64,000 nt of DNA from Pholiota molesta (GCA_014925825.1 JACGCK010000176.1:1-64000), one strand, 5' to 3'. Positions 48,172 through 60,140 are shown, counted from the first letter of the stretch. Made by a program: numbers and translations. Notes: generated from the sequence alone by a model not told the origin.

Positions 48172-49642
48172 ATGTTCACTAAGGGTTGGTATCTCATCTC
48201 ATATAATATATTGAAACATGAGAAAACTATCCATTAGCTGTAAACTAATCTACAAATGGTCACTCAGGCGTACTCGACCATTGCCGTGCATCCTTGTGCC
48301 GTGGGAACGCGATTTGGCTCGTATCGACACGTAGTGAGTGCGCGAAATCTGTAGGTCGCAACAGAGCACCGTAGAAAGTACGAATATATTATCCAGTAGT
48401 CGTATACAACATGAGAAAATTACCCGTTAGTTGTAAACTACCTACATGTTAGTGTATGGTAGCTACATGTTACCTACATGTTAGTGTATGATAGCTATAT
48501 GGTAGCTACATGTTACCTACATGTTAGTGTATGATAGCTATATGTTAGCTATATGTTAGCTATATGTTAGCTATATCATAATATGTTACATACATATTGA
48601 CCGTAATAACATACAGCTATGCTGGGCCAACGTACTCGTACATGCAACGTACATGCACTGCAGTGCAAACACAGCCACATTGTCGCACAGAAACAATGTT
48701 ATCCTCATATCCTGAGCACAACTGACCAGAAATGTTAGAAATCTACATAGCTGTACTCTACTCAGCTGTAGCTTGCTTCATATACCAATCTTACACCTTA
48801 GCCGTACATGCCTCTTGCTACAGCCCTTGTGCAGCCCTCCCCGGCACTGATTGTATCGTGGGAACTTAACTTTTTGGCTGGTGTTGAGACGTATTGAGCG
48901 CGCGAAATCTGTAGCTCATAACAGAACGGTATAGAAAGACCTTATGTACAATTTTGTAGTAGCATAGAATGGGGAAAAACTATTTAGTAACTGTAAACTG
49001 CGCTACTAATGGCTATTATAGCCTTTCTCCACTTCAAAAACGCTTGAATGAGCGATAAGTACCGTAACAAAAGCTGTATTGGCCTCTAAAATTATATCCA
49101 GCTACCATTTCCATTTATGAAACGACTTGAAAAGAATGGAAGTGTTGTGAGTCACCGTTCAAAAGTTAGGACAGGTCCTCCTGGTCACCCAATGTACTTT
49201 GGGTGTTTTCTGTGTGAAATTTTGTATATCAAGCATTTGTAAGTGTATTCCCAGCACTATCATACAAATATCTGCTCGGTACATTTTATTTTAGGCTGAT
49301 ATAAGTCATATTCCTATTTTGCGAACATAGTTTCCTCCTCCCCAAGATGAATATTTTACCACTGAGGGCGTCGGAAAGGCATTATGTCCGTGATAATGGT
49401 TTGAAATCGTAAAAATTTGACTTTATAGCAATATACATGTATTATTTGGAATGAAGGTACCACACCGCTGTGCATGCGCATTGATATGCCCATCCCACAT
49501 CTGTATACAGAGGACGCACAGGTCATATGTGAGGTACATGTGTGGGAATATGTTAGTCGCATGTTACAGCGCGCGGCATCTCGGCATTTGGCTGGTGCAC
49601 AAGTGGGCATGTTAGGCGTTACAAGTAACTTTTTACGCAGCC
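48172..49642. repeat. 3' noncoding tail of the MULE with internal repeats
   Basis: No coding frame of interest is present. A block around ACATGAGAAAACTATCCATT plus GTAAACT occurs near 48217, 48411 and 48971. A block with GTGGGAACG, TTGGCT, GCGCGAAATCTGTAG and CAGA occurs near 48300-48370 and 48858-48925. So a unit of about 190-560 bp is repeated in degenerate form. Between 48447 and 48590 the heptamers ATGTTAG and GTAGCTA are repeated many times, mirroring the left end. These are candidate transposase binding sites. Confidence 0.75.
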
Positions 49643-49651
49643 CTCGGTGTG
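49643..49651. repeat. Target-site duplication, right copy
   Basis: An exact second copy of CTCGGTGTG, directly abutting the right terminal inverted repeat of the MULE. Confidence 0.9.
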
Positions 49652-51350
49652 CTGTTGGTGTTGGTGGAAGCGATGAGAGGGAAGAATCGAACGAGAAAGA
49701 ACGGAATCAACGGATGTCGCGGGCCGGGTTCAACTTCAGCTTCCGAGTCCGTGAGCTTCTTCCTTCACTGACACAATGACCCGCCCTTGCTCAAACCGTC
49801 CGGGCTCCTGGTTTGCACTCCAGAGGACCGTGCGATGATACTGTGGAACAACCTCGACCCGAGGCGCGCTCTGATCCATGTGGCTACCTGGCCATCCTCC
49901 AACCCATTGACGACGTACTCGAGCGCTGCGTGGTGGGATACCAGTCCGTGTATGCAAAGGCATGCTATGACATCCATCCCAAGTCTCCCAGCTCGACGCC
50001 TTCTCTGACATCGCCACCCCCCGTGCCCACCCTTGCTGACGCCATCCGCATCATCGCTGGCACACTTCACCACCACCGGGCTCATCCCCCCAACACGTCT
50101 CGCCTGCGTCAGTATGCCCGCCATTCAACCTACGCAGTGCGTTCTTCCCCGACGTGCCTATCCCCCCTTCCCTTTCCGCTCACCACGTTCGCAGCCTCAC
50201 CCGATCACCGTGGTGTCGCTCTCGCTCTCCCGCAAAGGAGTGCCCCCACCTCCGTATGCGTCCGCTGTCTGCTCGACCAAGCATCTCCATTTCATCAGCG
50301 TTCGCTCCAGGGACCATCCCCTACAGCATTGACCGCGCCCCATCCCCTCGCGCAAACCTGACTTTCCCAATCCCAAATGCCTCAGCACCATCCCCTCCCC
50401 TTCAACCCCGCCTGCTCCACCCAATGCAAGTCCATCACGCTCAATTCCTGGCACATCTCGTGCTCCGTACCCCGAACGAGGAGTCCGCGGAGTGCCTGGA
50501 CGTAGGCTCGCGTATCGTGCGATGATCACGGCACATCTGAAGGAAGATGTGCGCTCGGGACGACGCGCTGCGGCGGGGCACGGCGGAGGTGTTTACGCGC
50601 ACGGCGGCGGGGAGCCAGGTGTGATGCACTGCTGAGCGGCGGCATGAGGTATGAATACATTTGCCGTTGAATGTTGCGATTGCGTGCTGATTATTCCTTA
50701 TAGTTAGGAGACGCTGTGAGCGTCGTGCGCTGTTTCGGCGGGAGACAAGTACGCTGAGGTGGTCGCTCGACCTGGTATTACGAAGTTTTCGTGCTCCGAG
50801 TAGCGGTCTAGTTGTTGTGAGCCGTGTACATCCGTACGTCCATCCTCCGTTCGTGGTTCTCCTGATCTGACGTGTATCATGCAGTTGTAGATCCTGTCCG
50901 CAGACACGATAATGGCGATGCACTGACTCTTCGCGTCTACCTTGTCCTTTCGCGATCACGATATTTCCGTGGTAGTGTTGCGCCATGATATGAGGTCTTC
51001 CTTCCAAGTATAGTTGAACGCTGCCGTATCCCGAATAGACGTCGAACCGTCACCCCTTTCTCATGGCTAGTCATCCATCATTTTTGGCCTGCACTTATCA
51101 TTCCGCTCATTCTCATGTCACCCTTCGCTTTCCATTTCTCTCCGCAGCGTTCCTCGTTCACCATCAGATTCCATCCATGGTCCCATCCCACAGCCCCAGG
51201 TACCGACGCGGGCATCCGAATCTCGCTCGGCTTTGGGTTCCGGATGCGCGGTATTGGGCGGGGATTAGGGAGAGGGATCGGACGGGAAGCATGCGCGGGA
51301 TGATGTGTGATGCAGTTGCGGGGAGCGGCATCATGTCTTCTCCGGTGTGG
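49652..51350 (+). pseudogene. Decayed URC1 copy 5, interrupted in its 5' flank by the MULE
   Basis: This is the longest decayed copy. It has the CTGTTGGTGTTGGTGGAAGC flank (49652) and the GCGGGCCGGGTTCA block. Then come the end of exon 1 (near 49955), the CCCAGCTCGACGCCTTC exon 2 start (near 49987), and pieces of exons 3-5 up to about 50940. Near 51250-51330 a segment matches exon 8 (reading GATCGGACGGGAAGCATGCG, then GTTGCGGGGAGCGGCATCATG). The left part of the flank is on the other side of the transposon, at about 42360-42534. Frames are destroyed throughout. F-box paralogue F follows. Confidence 0.7.
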
Positions 51351-51573
51351 GTGCGCTTTGATGCACGTCGTTCTCTGTGTGTATAAACAATGATGAACGT
51401 CATCTTGTGTGTATACCCACAACATCCTCCGGCGTGGCCGAGCAACGATAAAAGTGTGTGTATATCCTGAAAAATGATGAAATTTTATAATGTGACGATA
51501 CAAATACCGCAAATGTCTCTGAGATTGACCTCCACGGTCTGCACACCATCCTATCCAAGGATTCTTATCGAAA

Positions 51574-53534
51574 ATGGCGAATGCTTTTTGCGAATTACCG
51601 AACGAGCTGCAAGTCGCGATTCTGTCCAACCTCGATGCCGTTTCAATCATCCGCAGTGCCATGGTGAGTGAGGCTACGTCCCTTCGCTCTCGGAAACAAG
51701 CTAAATCAACAAAATCACACAGACATGCACATCCATCTACGACACCCTCAAAGGCTCCTCTTTGTTGCAGTATACAATCGAGCTGCACCGGGATGGCCTC
51801 AAAGACGCTGGAACATCTCTCAACTACCCAGACCTCATCGCGGCCCTCAGGCGGCGACGCCAGGCGTGGCTCCGCCTCGAGATAAAAGAACTGGCACTTA
51901 CTCACCTTACCCCACCCATACATGGCGCATACGAGCTTGTTGGGGCGCATATGCGGATTTAACCGAGGACCGCTTGGAGATGCTATGGCTCCCTGCTCCC
52001 AGCAACGTCAAGGCGCATGCGCTTCAAAGAGCCTCGGTCGGGGTTTCGGGTGTGCATTTTACGATGGATCCGACACAGGATTTGATGGTGATCCTAGAGG
52101 AGGAGGATGAGTGAGTACTTACTTGCGTATCTCATAGCCTGCTCACCTCGAGCGTTGATCCTCTGCAGCCCGCACACCCTCCACATTCGCTCGATATCCA
52201 GGAATGACATCCATCCGCGAGCGCAGCAGAGTCCTTTGCAATGGACCAACATTCCACACACAGACGAGAACGGTATCCGTCTCAACTCGGTTGTTCTGCA
52301 AATCGCATACAATCTCTTGGCGATTTTTTTCACAATGCCTCGAGGGAGGCACAAGTGAGGGTATGGGACTGGACGACATCGGAGCTCCTCTTGGTGCGCG
52401 CAAACGTTATGTCACTTCTCCCTCTATTTCATTTGAATTACACAGGATACCTCTATATCCTCTGACCCTTCCCTCCTGACTTCAATATACGACTTCAGGC
52501 TCCTCGATTCCACGTACTTCCTCATTACATGCCGTTCTGGCTTCGGATCGATCCGTCTGTACAGGCTCGTGCGATCCCACCGTCACGACGCCAACGCCCA
52601 GGCAACCCACCTCGCAACACTTCACCTTCCACCTACCGCCCCCGGCGTCACCATCTACTCAATCCAGCACGAATCAGGCCCCATCGAAGCGAACCCACTC
52701 CCCGGAGAGCCATTCGCGATACACGACGAGGACCGGGTGCACCTCTTCACGGTGATATACCACCCCGAGGAACTCGCGGAGCACTTGGCGCGCTACGGCC
52801 GCTACTATTTCTTCGCGAACCTGTTTCTGCACCAGCGCCTGCTCCTAAAGTATGCGCGGGGAGCGCTTGCCGAGGACGCGCCGATGGATGTTCCGTGGGC
52901 GGAATGGGGCCCGCTGCACACGCGGTTCACTTATTCGCCGCAACAATACCGGTCTCTGAGCGGGAAAAGGTGCAATCCCACATCCCTTTGACCAAATAAC
53001 GCGAATGCTGTGCTCACATCTTACCCCCGTGCGTAGGTATATCCACGGCCAACGCGCTATCTTCTCGGAGGGTGAAACGAGCGGGCGCTCCACCTCCGCG
53101 AAAATCATGGATTTCTCCCGCGCAGCGGTGTCGTTCGCCAAGGGCCTGCCCCCCGTGCGGTCCTCCGCGGCATCTTCGCCTTGGACTCGGAGGCGCAAGC
53201 CCGGGGTGTTGTCGCTGTCCAGTACGATTCGAAGACGGGACATCCCTGTGTTCCTTAGTGACGTGGAGACGCACCTTCCGTGTGTGACGTCGGTCTTGCA
53301 GCTGGAGCGGACGAATGAGATGTACATGATCTATGCGGATGGGTTTGTCGGTGCGAAGGTACGTACGTTTACAGCTTCCTGAGTCGGTGTTGTCTGTGGG
53401 AATGGGTCTCGATCTTAATGTCTGGGACCTTCTCTTGACTTTGTAACTCGAACATGGACTTCAGTCATTGACATTCCCTTTTTTTGTAGTATCAATTCAA
53501 CAACACCCTGGACTTAAACATATACCCCATCTAA
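51574..53534 (+). CDS. F-box protein, paralogue F, with two frameshifts
   Basis: Exons 51574-51663, 51723-52110, 52169-52393, 52446-52969, 53037-53358 and 53490-53534. The F-box is MANAFCELPNELQVAILSNL. The landmarks DPTQDL, WDWTTSELLL, LFLHQRLLLKYARGAL, WAEWGP and YIHGQR are present. Exon 2 breaks at a run of four G (51942-51945), and exon 3 at a run of three G (52344-52346). In both places one added G would rejoin a frame that matches the paralogues exactly. Two single-base losses in G runs look more like base-call errors than decay, but true inactivation cannot be excluded. Confidence 0.75.
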
Positions 53535-54600
53535 ACATATCTCTCCAAAAGCCACTGAGGATATGTCATCCACTGACGCTTGAGTTGGGCAGATGAAAAG
53601 CACGGGTTCACCCCATGTACCAAATGTATGGGGGCCACAGAAAATATGCCGGAAAGTGTGCGAGGCGTGCTTGACCGTGTGTGCGGGCACTGTCGAGTGC
53701 GAGTGATCGTGTGTGGTGCGTGCGCATCAAAAACTGACCACGCACAAATGCCATGCTCTCAATAGAACATGGATGTCAGTAGCTTAATGTAGATATCTTA
53801 TAGAATGCAGCTCTTGAGAAAGAAGAGGAAGAGCGTCGGGTTTGAATCGCGAAATTCCCTCATGGCAAAGTTGCGGCGGCGATGAGTTGGTGATGAATCG
53901 ATGAAGCTTCAAAAGCTGGCAAGATAGCTAGGTAGCCACATGTGAAGCAGAGTGCGACGCAGGACGAGGCGACTCCATAATTTCATCGTACGCTCCTTTG
54001 GCATGCAGATGATACTTAGAGCTCAAAAGGTCAAGCGCTCATGTGAGTCTGTGGGGAAGATTTGGGGAAGATGCGAACGTTGCACACGGTGAAGTTCAAG
54101 CGCGGCCCGCGACTTCCCTTCTTTGTTGTTTGGATTCGTCCCCTCGTTGCTTCCACCAACACCAACAGCATGTCTAACTTCCTCCCACCGCTTGACTATC
54201 GTTAACTACTGGACTCTCCGCGTTTTGACTCTTGTCCGCCCACCGTATCCGTCTGCGCTTCCGTTCACGAGCTGCTGATTCGTCTTCTGGCAAGTAAAAC
54301 ACCCATCCACATAACGGTTGACAAATTCTGACATGCGCGGCCAATAGTAGTTCCCAACCTCTGGAGGTGGTATAAGTATGTCTATATAAACACCTATCCA
54401 TTGCTATAACGTCGCCACCTATACGTCACAGCGATCCCTATAAAAATGTATATAAATCTCTGGACACGTATTTCAGACCATGCGTACATCATATACAATC
54501 CAAATCCACGTCTGCAAGCATCGAACCTGGGATCAATACCGTCGTCACATCCCGAAAAGAAGGGGCCGCAGAGCTGGATATGTGTGCTACCACCTTATCC
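53535..54600. other. Intergenic region with an inverted URC1 5'-flank fragment
   Basis: About 54050-54170 on the minus strand matches the 5' flank of the decayed URC1 copies (GCTTCCACCAACACCAACAGC at 54150), with only faint traces of coding sequence. A Cys-rich frame without an ATG start (53580-53765) is discussed as a finding. Nothing else is recognisable. Confidence 0.5.
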
Positions 54601-54990
54601 GCCATTAGAGCTACGCGAGTGCGTAGCTCAGACGGAGTCCCTGAGAATGAATACTTCTCAAACGACACCCATTCAAAGGTAAGTTGCAGTACTACGGTCG
54701 CCCGCCTTTTCAGGTCATCGGACGGTTGAGACCAGCCGACGACGTACGGGACAGATAAGCGAAGAGGGTGAGAAAGGTTGCGGATGACGAGATAAGGAAT
54801 ACTGGGCCACTCACATATAGTCCCCATCCTGACGTGCGTTCGGCCCTCTTTGACAGAGTCAGCACTGGGGACGCAGTGTCTTGATATGATCGCCAGATTC
54901 GTCGAACCTCTCGTCTGAGGAGCATTCATCGATCTTACGAGCTCTCCAGCGGCTCAGAGGTGCGCGAAGTTCATAAGGATAAAATAGTCC
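54600..54990 (-). pseudogene. Faint remnant of unknown DDHI module (unit G)
   Basis: The minus strand shows a CAGTGCTGACTCTGT block (near 54855) and a CTGAGAA block near 54650, in the order seen at 5640 and 5868. Divergence is strong. Its position, head-to-head with the following URC1 remnant, is the main argument. Confidence 0.3.
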
Positions 54991-55254
54991 TGAGCCATAT
55001 CCTTGACGCGCGACCAATGTGAGCCTCCGCTGGTGGAGGAAGGCTAGCTTGAATTCCAGAATGTAAGCATAAACGGACCACGTACTGCATACACAACCGG
55101 ATCATACAGGGACGGAACGATTATGGAGTGAGCAGGCATCGATGTCGATCTGACCTAGTCGAAAGTTCAGCAAAAGTTCAGGCAAAGTTCAGTACCACGC
55201 ATGTGGGAGGTTGTCGGTGGTGGAGCTCTGAAGCCTAGGCCGAAACAGATACAG

Positions 55255-56350
55255 TGAATGGAAAACAAAGATGAAAGGCAATGCTGTTGGTGGTGGTGGA
55301 AGCGACGAGTGAGAACAGAGTGAGAAAGAATTGGCTGACGAAGAATGGATAGCTCGGGCCGGATTCAGAGTCCGTGCGCATGCGTGACGGCGAGTTCACG
55401 CAGCCTCGCACGGCCACTTTCCTTCTCTAACATTGCTATTGTAACATCGCTACCTCCTCGAGTCGCACCCGCATCGCCCGAAGCCTGTGTTATTGGCCTG
55501 CTTTCAACCACCTGGATGCACCTGCACGACCCTGTCCAGCGCATCGTCCCTATGTCGTGTGTTCTTCCCTAACGTCCCCGTGCCTTGTTTATCGCCGTGG
55601 CACGCTCAACCCCGCGCACAAACCAAACTACACGAATATCCAGCCTCTCATTGACATCCCATGCAATCCCCTATGACATAGCGTCCGCTCCTCTACAATG
55701 GGGCGTTGCTTCCGCATCCGACCTCTTCTTCTGCTATCACAACGCCATCGGTCACTCAGTGTCCACTTGGTGTCCACTATCGTTCCTACGACCTCCGCTG
55801 CGCCTTGTATATCGCCATAGGAATGCTCGACCCCGAAGCACAACCAGACTACACGACTACAGACCCTCGATTTTCCATCACGCTCAATCCCACCTAGGCT
55901 GACCCCTGCAAGGTCCTCTTTGCAAGGGCAAATGCGGAAGTGCGGGATGCGATACTGAACGCCACATTGACCAAGGGGCGTTTGAAGGTGTGCGAGTTGG
56001 ACAGTGCGGCACCGCGGGATGATCTGGTGATTACTGGAATGATGATGACGAAGAACTGGCTGTGAAGAATGCGGATGAGATGGAGAGCGATGCGAATTCT
56101 GTGGCGGACGCGTTCGAAGCGGTTCATGATGTAAGTCTATGCGCTACTGTCGTGAATTGCGTACTCATCCATTTTCCATGTACATAGCTCGAAAACCCTG
56201 TTGCGGGATGCAGACGATATGCGCTTACTCTGCAGCTCGTTCATCCCAGTCTGGACCTTACGCTCATGTCTCTTCGCAGCTGGAAGTCCTGCGTTTACGC
56301 GCGCCGTGCTCAAGCAGTATTCAACGGTCCCCACTCTCATGCCTCCGCTT
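55255..56350 (+). pseudogene. Decayed URC1 copy 6 with an internally repeated exon 3 fragment
   Basis: It starts with the GTTGGTGGTGGTGGAAGCGACGAG flank (55283) and the GGGCCGGATTCAGAGTCC block. The exon 3 segment encoding an Ala-Leu-Ser-Ile-Ala-like run (CGCCTTGTNTATCGCC) occurs twice, near 55579 and 55801. The rest of exon 3 and the exon 4 start (near 56190) follow. There is no usable frame. Confidence 0.6.
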
Positions 56351-56479
56351 TTTCACTGTCTATCTACACCCTACCATCCTGTCCATGACTACCTTGCACA
56401 GCGAGCGATCTCTTTCGGCAGAATCGCTCTAAAGCCCTCCTATTCGTAGCACCGCAGGGTTTTCCCCTCCGCAAATCGC

Positions 56480-57500
56480 CGTCTTTCGAGCGGCAAATAC
56501 CATGCGCCCGCTTCCTACTCATCGCCGGCCCGCACCCATCGCCCCCCGCACGACCCTGACGTCGCGCACATCCGACCACCGTCGCCATCCTGTTCGGCCG
56601 CACCTCGTCCGCCCTCGCCCATCATGGCGCTCGGCCCTATGGGGCCGTCTGGTGGTCCGTGTCACGGTCAAGGAGTGCAGAGGCTTCGGACGTGCGACCG
56701 AGTCGTGCAGTGCCCAACGCGGGTCTGGAGCTCCGCGAGCTGGACTATCATCAATGCGACGCGGTCGGGGCTCCGAAATGCACCTGTGCAACGGGCCTGT
56801 CCCGAGCATCGCCTGCCGCGGCCCGTCCGTGCGCCTCTCCCGCCCACCTCGGCGGTATGTTCCCCCCGTGATGTTGGTGCCCGTCTTTCCTGCGCATTCC
56901 CCTCCGCAGCCGACCCGGATCGCGGTGGCAGCGCACGCGCTGCGGCGCTGCAATGGAGTTCCCGACCGCCGCCGTGCGTGCGTGCGTGCGTGCGTTGTCT
57001 GCTCCATCATGCTGCGCTGCGCCGTCGGCGCCACTACGGGTCCGAAAGTAGCGATCGCGCTCTGTCCGTCGCGATGTGCACGCTTCGCCCCCTCGTATGG
57101 ACCTAACTTCGCCGACACCGAACCTCGCCAGTACCGAACCTCGCCAACACCCACCCATCAGCCCCCACCTGGTCCAAGATCGGCGCGCTCGTCCAGTGGG
57201 GCTATCGCGTCCAGTTTTAAGGCCGGTGCAGTGGCCCACGCACGCTTGGAGATCCGCGCGCTGGCAGATGCGGCGCGGCGGCGGGGAGGGTGGGAGGGTC
57301 GCGGTGAAGCGCCGGCTGGTGAGGAAGGCGGGGTGGGACGGAGCCATGCAGATGAGGGCGGCGAAGTGCGTCGGTAGAACCGGGGTGGAATCTCTCTGGA
57401 GCTTCTACGCGGGTGGGGATGTAAGTTCGTGCGCTGTTGATCTGAGCCTTCACAAGCTTCACATACACGATTCGTACGTTTCCTCTATCGCTATCGTTTG
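56480..57500 (+). pseudogene. Decayed URC1 copy 7
   Basis: A second, GC-richer partial copy follows directly. The end of exon 3 (GATGCGGCGCGGCGGCGGGG, then GGCTGGTGAGGAAGGCGG near 57270-57325) is recognisable, followed by a GATGTAAGTTCGTGCG splice-donor-like end at 57419. Earlier exon 3 pieces appear near 56990-57115 and, in part, again near 56625-56760. The long overlapping frames on both strands here are GC artefacts. Confidence 0.5.
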
Positions 57501-57803
57501 ACCCTTTCCTCGTCATGGGATTCTTGTTTTTTCTTTTCTTCGGTGTTGCAAATTAGTCGCGATCTTCTCTAGTCTGACGCAGGCAATGTTACAACTTTAT
57601 CACCTTGGCTAAATAGAATTATAAGCTGGTTGCTGCGTAGCCAGCCCGCGTACGAATGTCGGAAACGTTGAAGCCGAGCCGAGCCAAACGCGGGCATAGG
57701 CAAGCGTGTGGGAAGTGAAATATTATACAGTACTTGCGCAGTGACAACGTGAGCGCCTCTCTGGGAGCGACGACGTCCGCGTTCTGATCGATTCCCTGCC
57801 AGA

Positions 57804-59721
57804 ATGGCCAATGATTTCTGCGATTTACCACAAGAGCTGCAAATTGAGATCCTTTCCAACCTCGATGCTGTTTCGCTCGCCCGCTGCGCATTGGTGAGAT
57901 CTTGTTGCTTCAAAATCTGGGGAAAGACTAAGACCAACGGACCACGCAGACATGTAAATCCATCTGCGAAACCGTCCATAGCTCCTCCATATTAGTATAT
58001 ACTGCTCAGTTGCACCTGGACGGCCTCAAAGACGGCGGAATGTCAACCAGCCACCCGGACCTGATCGACACCATTGTGCGGCGACGTCAGGCATGGCGGG
58101 CGCTTGACGCGAAAGAACCGCTCACCCGCAAAACGCAGCGCGGTCGCGCAGAAGAGCTTGCCGGGGGTGCGTTCGCTACCATGAGCAAAGACAGAAACCA
58201 CCTCGAGATTATATGGCTGCCTACCGCCGGAAACACAGAGGATTGTAGGCTCCAGTTACCGATGGCGGGTATCACTGTTCAAGAGTTGACAATGGATCCG
58301 ACACAGGACCTGCTAGTTTTACTGGAGGATAGAATGTGAGCTTTTGTGCATTATCTTTCCCATAACCACGATCCCTAATCTGTCGTAGCTTGCCATCGAC
58401 CATCGACACTCAGATCATCTACGTGCACGTTCGTTCCTTATCCACGAACACTGTCCATCCACGCACAAGGCAAAGCCCCTTGCAGTTCACCGTCTATAAT
58501 GATACATCCGATACATATTACTGGACCCGCTCCGACAGAGCCAATTTCCAAATCGCATACAACATCCTGGCAGTTTATTTTACACATGCACCGATGGGGA
58601 CGCGAGTTCTAATATGGGACTGGACAACATCTGATCTACTATTGGTATGCCGAGATTTATGGCGCTGTTAACGTATTCATACTTTGCATTAGGATAGCGC
58701 AACCTCTTTCGATCGTTCTCCCCCAACTTCGAGGTACAGCTTCGGGCTTCTTGATCCCACGTACTTCTTCATCACTTGTCCGTCCGATTGCGGATCGATT
58801 CGGCTGTACAGGCTCGCACAGTTCCCCAAAGGCAGTACGCCCGACCCCACTCACCTCGCGACGCTGCATTTTCCACCTACCCGCCCTCCCGTGAAGCTCC
58901 GCATGGTGAACACCGTGGCCGGCCCCACGGAAGCCAATCCGCCCACGCACCTCCCGTTCACGATAAACGACGACGCGCGCATACTCATGTTCAGATTGGA
59001 ATACGACCCGCAGAACCCTCTCGGCGACTGGTTGAGCGACCGCTTTGTCAACTTGTTTGTACACCAGCGCCTGCTGCTCAAGTATGCGCGCCAAGCGCTC
59101 TCCGCGCACGCGCCTCTGGATGTTCCGTGGGCGGATTGGGGCCCCGCGAATACGCGGCTGATCGAGTCGACCTCTTCGCAGTACGTCAGGCGCGTCAGGA
59201 GGTCCGTGGTCTGCGCTCTTCCGCAGAAAATCGCAGTGCTCACACGTCACCCCTCTACGCGCAGGTTCGTCCACGGCCAGCGTGTCGTTTTCACTGGGAG
59301 AAACATCGGCGAGGACGGCCAGATGGTGTGGCCGCCCCGCTCCGCGGCCTACATCTTCGACTTCTCCCTCGCGGCTGTGCTTTCCGCCAAGGGTGCGCTA
59401 GCGACGCGACCGCCGTCCTCGAGCTCAGTTTCAGAGGGAAAAACCGGGACGTTGTTGCCGCCAAGTTTGATCCGCGCAGAGACCGTCCCTATCTTCCGAG
59501 CGGATGTGGAAACGTATCTTCCATGCGTGATGTCGACGCTGGACTGCAAGAAGATCTATCCAACCTATATGATCTATGCGGATGGGATAGTTGGTATACA
59601 TGTACGTCCACAGCTCCTTTTACTCGGGGTCCTTGGGCCTCAATCAGTCAGTCGTTGACTTTCTTTTTCATAGACGGAACCATTAGATGGGGGTAGTCTC
59701 CTAGATATATACCCTATCTAG
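57804..59721 (+). CDS. F-box protein, paralogue G
   Basis: Six exons in phase (57804-57893, 57950-58335, 58389-58644, 58693-59201, 59265-59601, 59674-59721) give 541 residues with no frameshift. The F-box is MANDFCDLPQELQIEILSNL. Then come DPTQDLLVLLED, WDWTTSDLLL, LFVHQRLLLKYARQAL, WADWGPANTR, FVHGQR and a DVETYLPC motif. It ends in DIYPI, similar to paralogue F's NIYPI, a shared C-terminus that supports the last exon. It lies downstream of URC1 remnants in the same orientation, the standard cassette order. A role as SCF substrate receptor is inferred from the F-box. Confidence 0.85.
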
Positions 59722-59779
59722 CCACTATGACGAAACAAAAAAATAGAGCTATTCACAACACCCAATTATGTGCATCGAT

Positions 59780-60140
59780 TGAAATTTATTATCAGGCGGG
59801 CGTGAATAGAGTCGGCTAAGACGCCCCCACTCTCGCATGAGATCAGCTAGCGAAGAATGGGAGGAAGGCCGCGAAAGACGAAACAAAAAATATCAGGCTA
59901 CTCACCTGCACTCCCCATCGTTTATGTCGCGCTTCTGTGTGGTACTCTATGACATGACAGAGTCAGCACTAGTGAGTGCGGAGCACTAATAGAGTTGACA
60001 GACGCGCCAGGCCTTCCATATGGCGGGAGTTCTTGATCCTGGGCACTCTCCAGCGGATCGGCGGTGCACGAAATCAATGACCACGATGGATTGCTGCGGT
60101 ATCTTGAAGATTGGCAGTTGAGCGACCGGTGTGAACCTCC
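59780..60140 (-). pseudogene. Faint remnant of unknown DDHI module (last unit)
   Basis: The minus strand from 60140 shows CTCAACTGCCAATCTTCAAG and a GATTTCGTGCACCGCCGATC block, comparable to the unit at 41765-41690, then a CTAGTGCTGACTCTGT block near 59975. It is short and highly diverged. Confidence 0.3.

Larger units (their letters stand above)
42535..49642 (+). mobile_element. Mutator-like (MULE) DNA transposon, 7,108 bp, apparently complete
   Basis: The element is bounded by a perfect 9-bp target-site duplication (42526-42534 and 49643-49651). Its 24-bp terminal inverted repeats match at 18 positions: left 42535-42558, right 49619-49642. They share GG at the tip and the core AAAAAGT(A/T)ACTTGTAA. 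Both subterminal regions are dense in CTAACAT/ATGTTAG motifs, likely transposase binding sites. The single gene (43177-48171) has an open frame across nine exons. It is inserted in the 5' flank of a decayed URC1 copy: removing the element and one duplication copy restores the CTGTTGGTGTTGGTGGAAGC flank seen elsewhere. Exact duplication ends and an open gene argue for recent activity. Confidence 0.93.

Noticed and set aside
42535..49642. Classification of the element as hAT or KDZ rather than MULE
   Set aside because: hAT elements make 8-bp duplications and end in CAG/CTG-like tips. The 9-bp duplication, GG tips, GCM finger and D-D-CxxH-E order fit MULE better.
54620..54690. A TAGCTCAGACGG sequence resembling a tRNA A-box
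   Set aside because: There is no matching B-box or foldable acceptor and anticodon arms at the right distances.
56502..57377. A 291-codon plus-strand frame and a 211-codon minus-strand frame
   Set aside because: Both overlap a region aligned to decayed URC1 exon 3 in another frame. They are Arg/Pro-rich and lack any motif, so they are GC artefacts.
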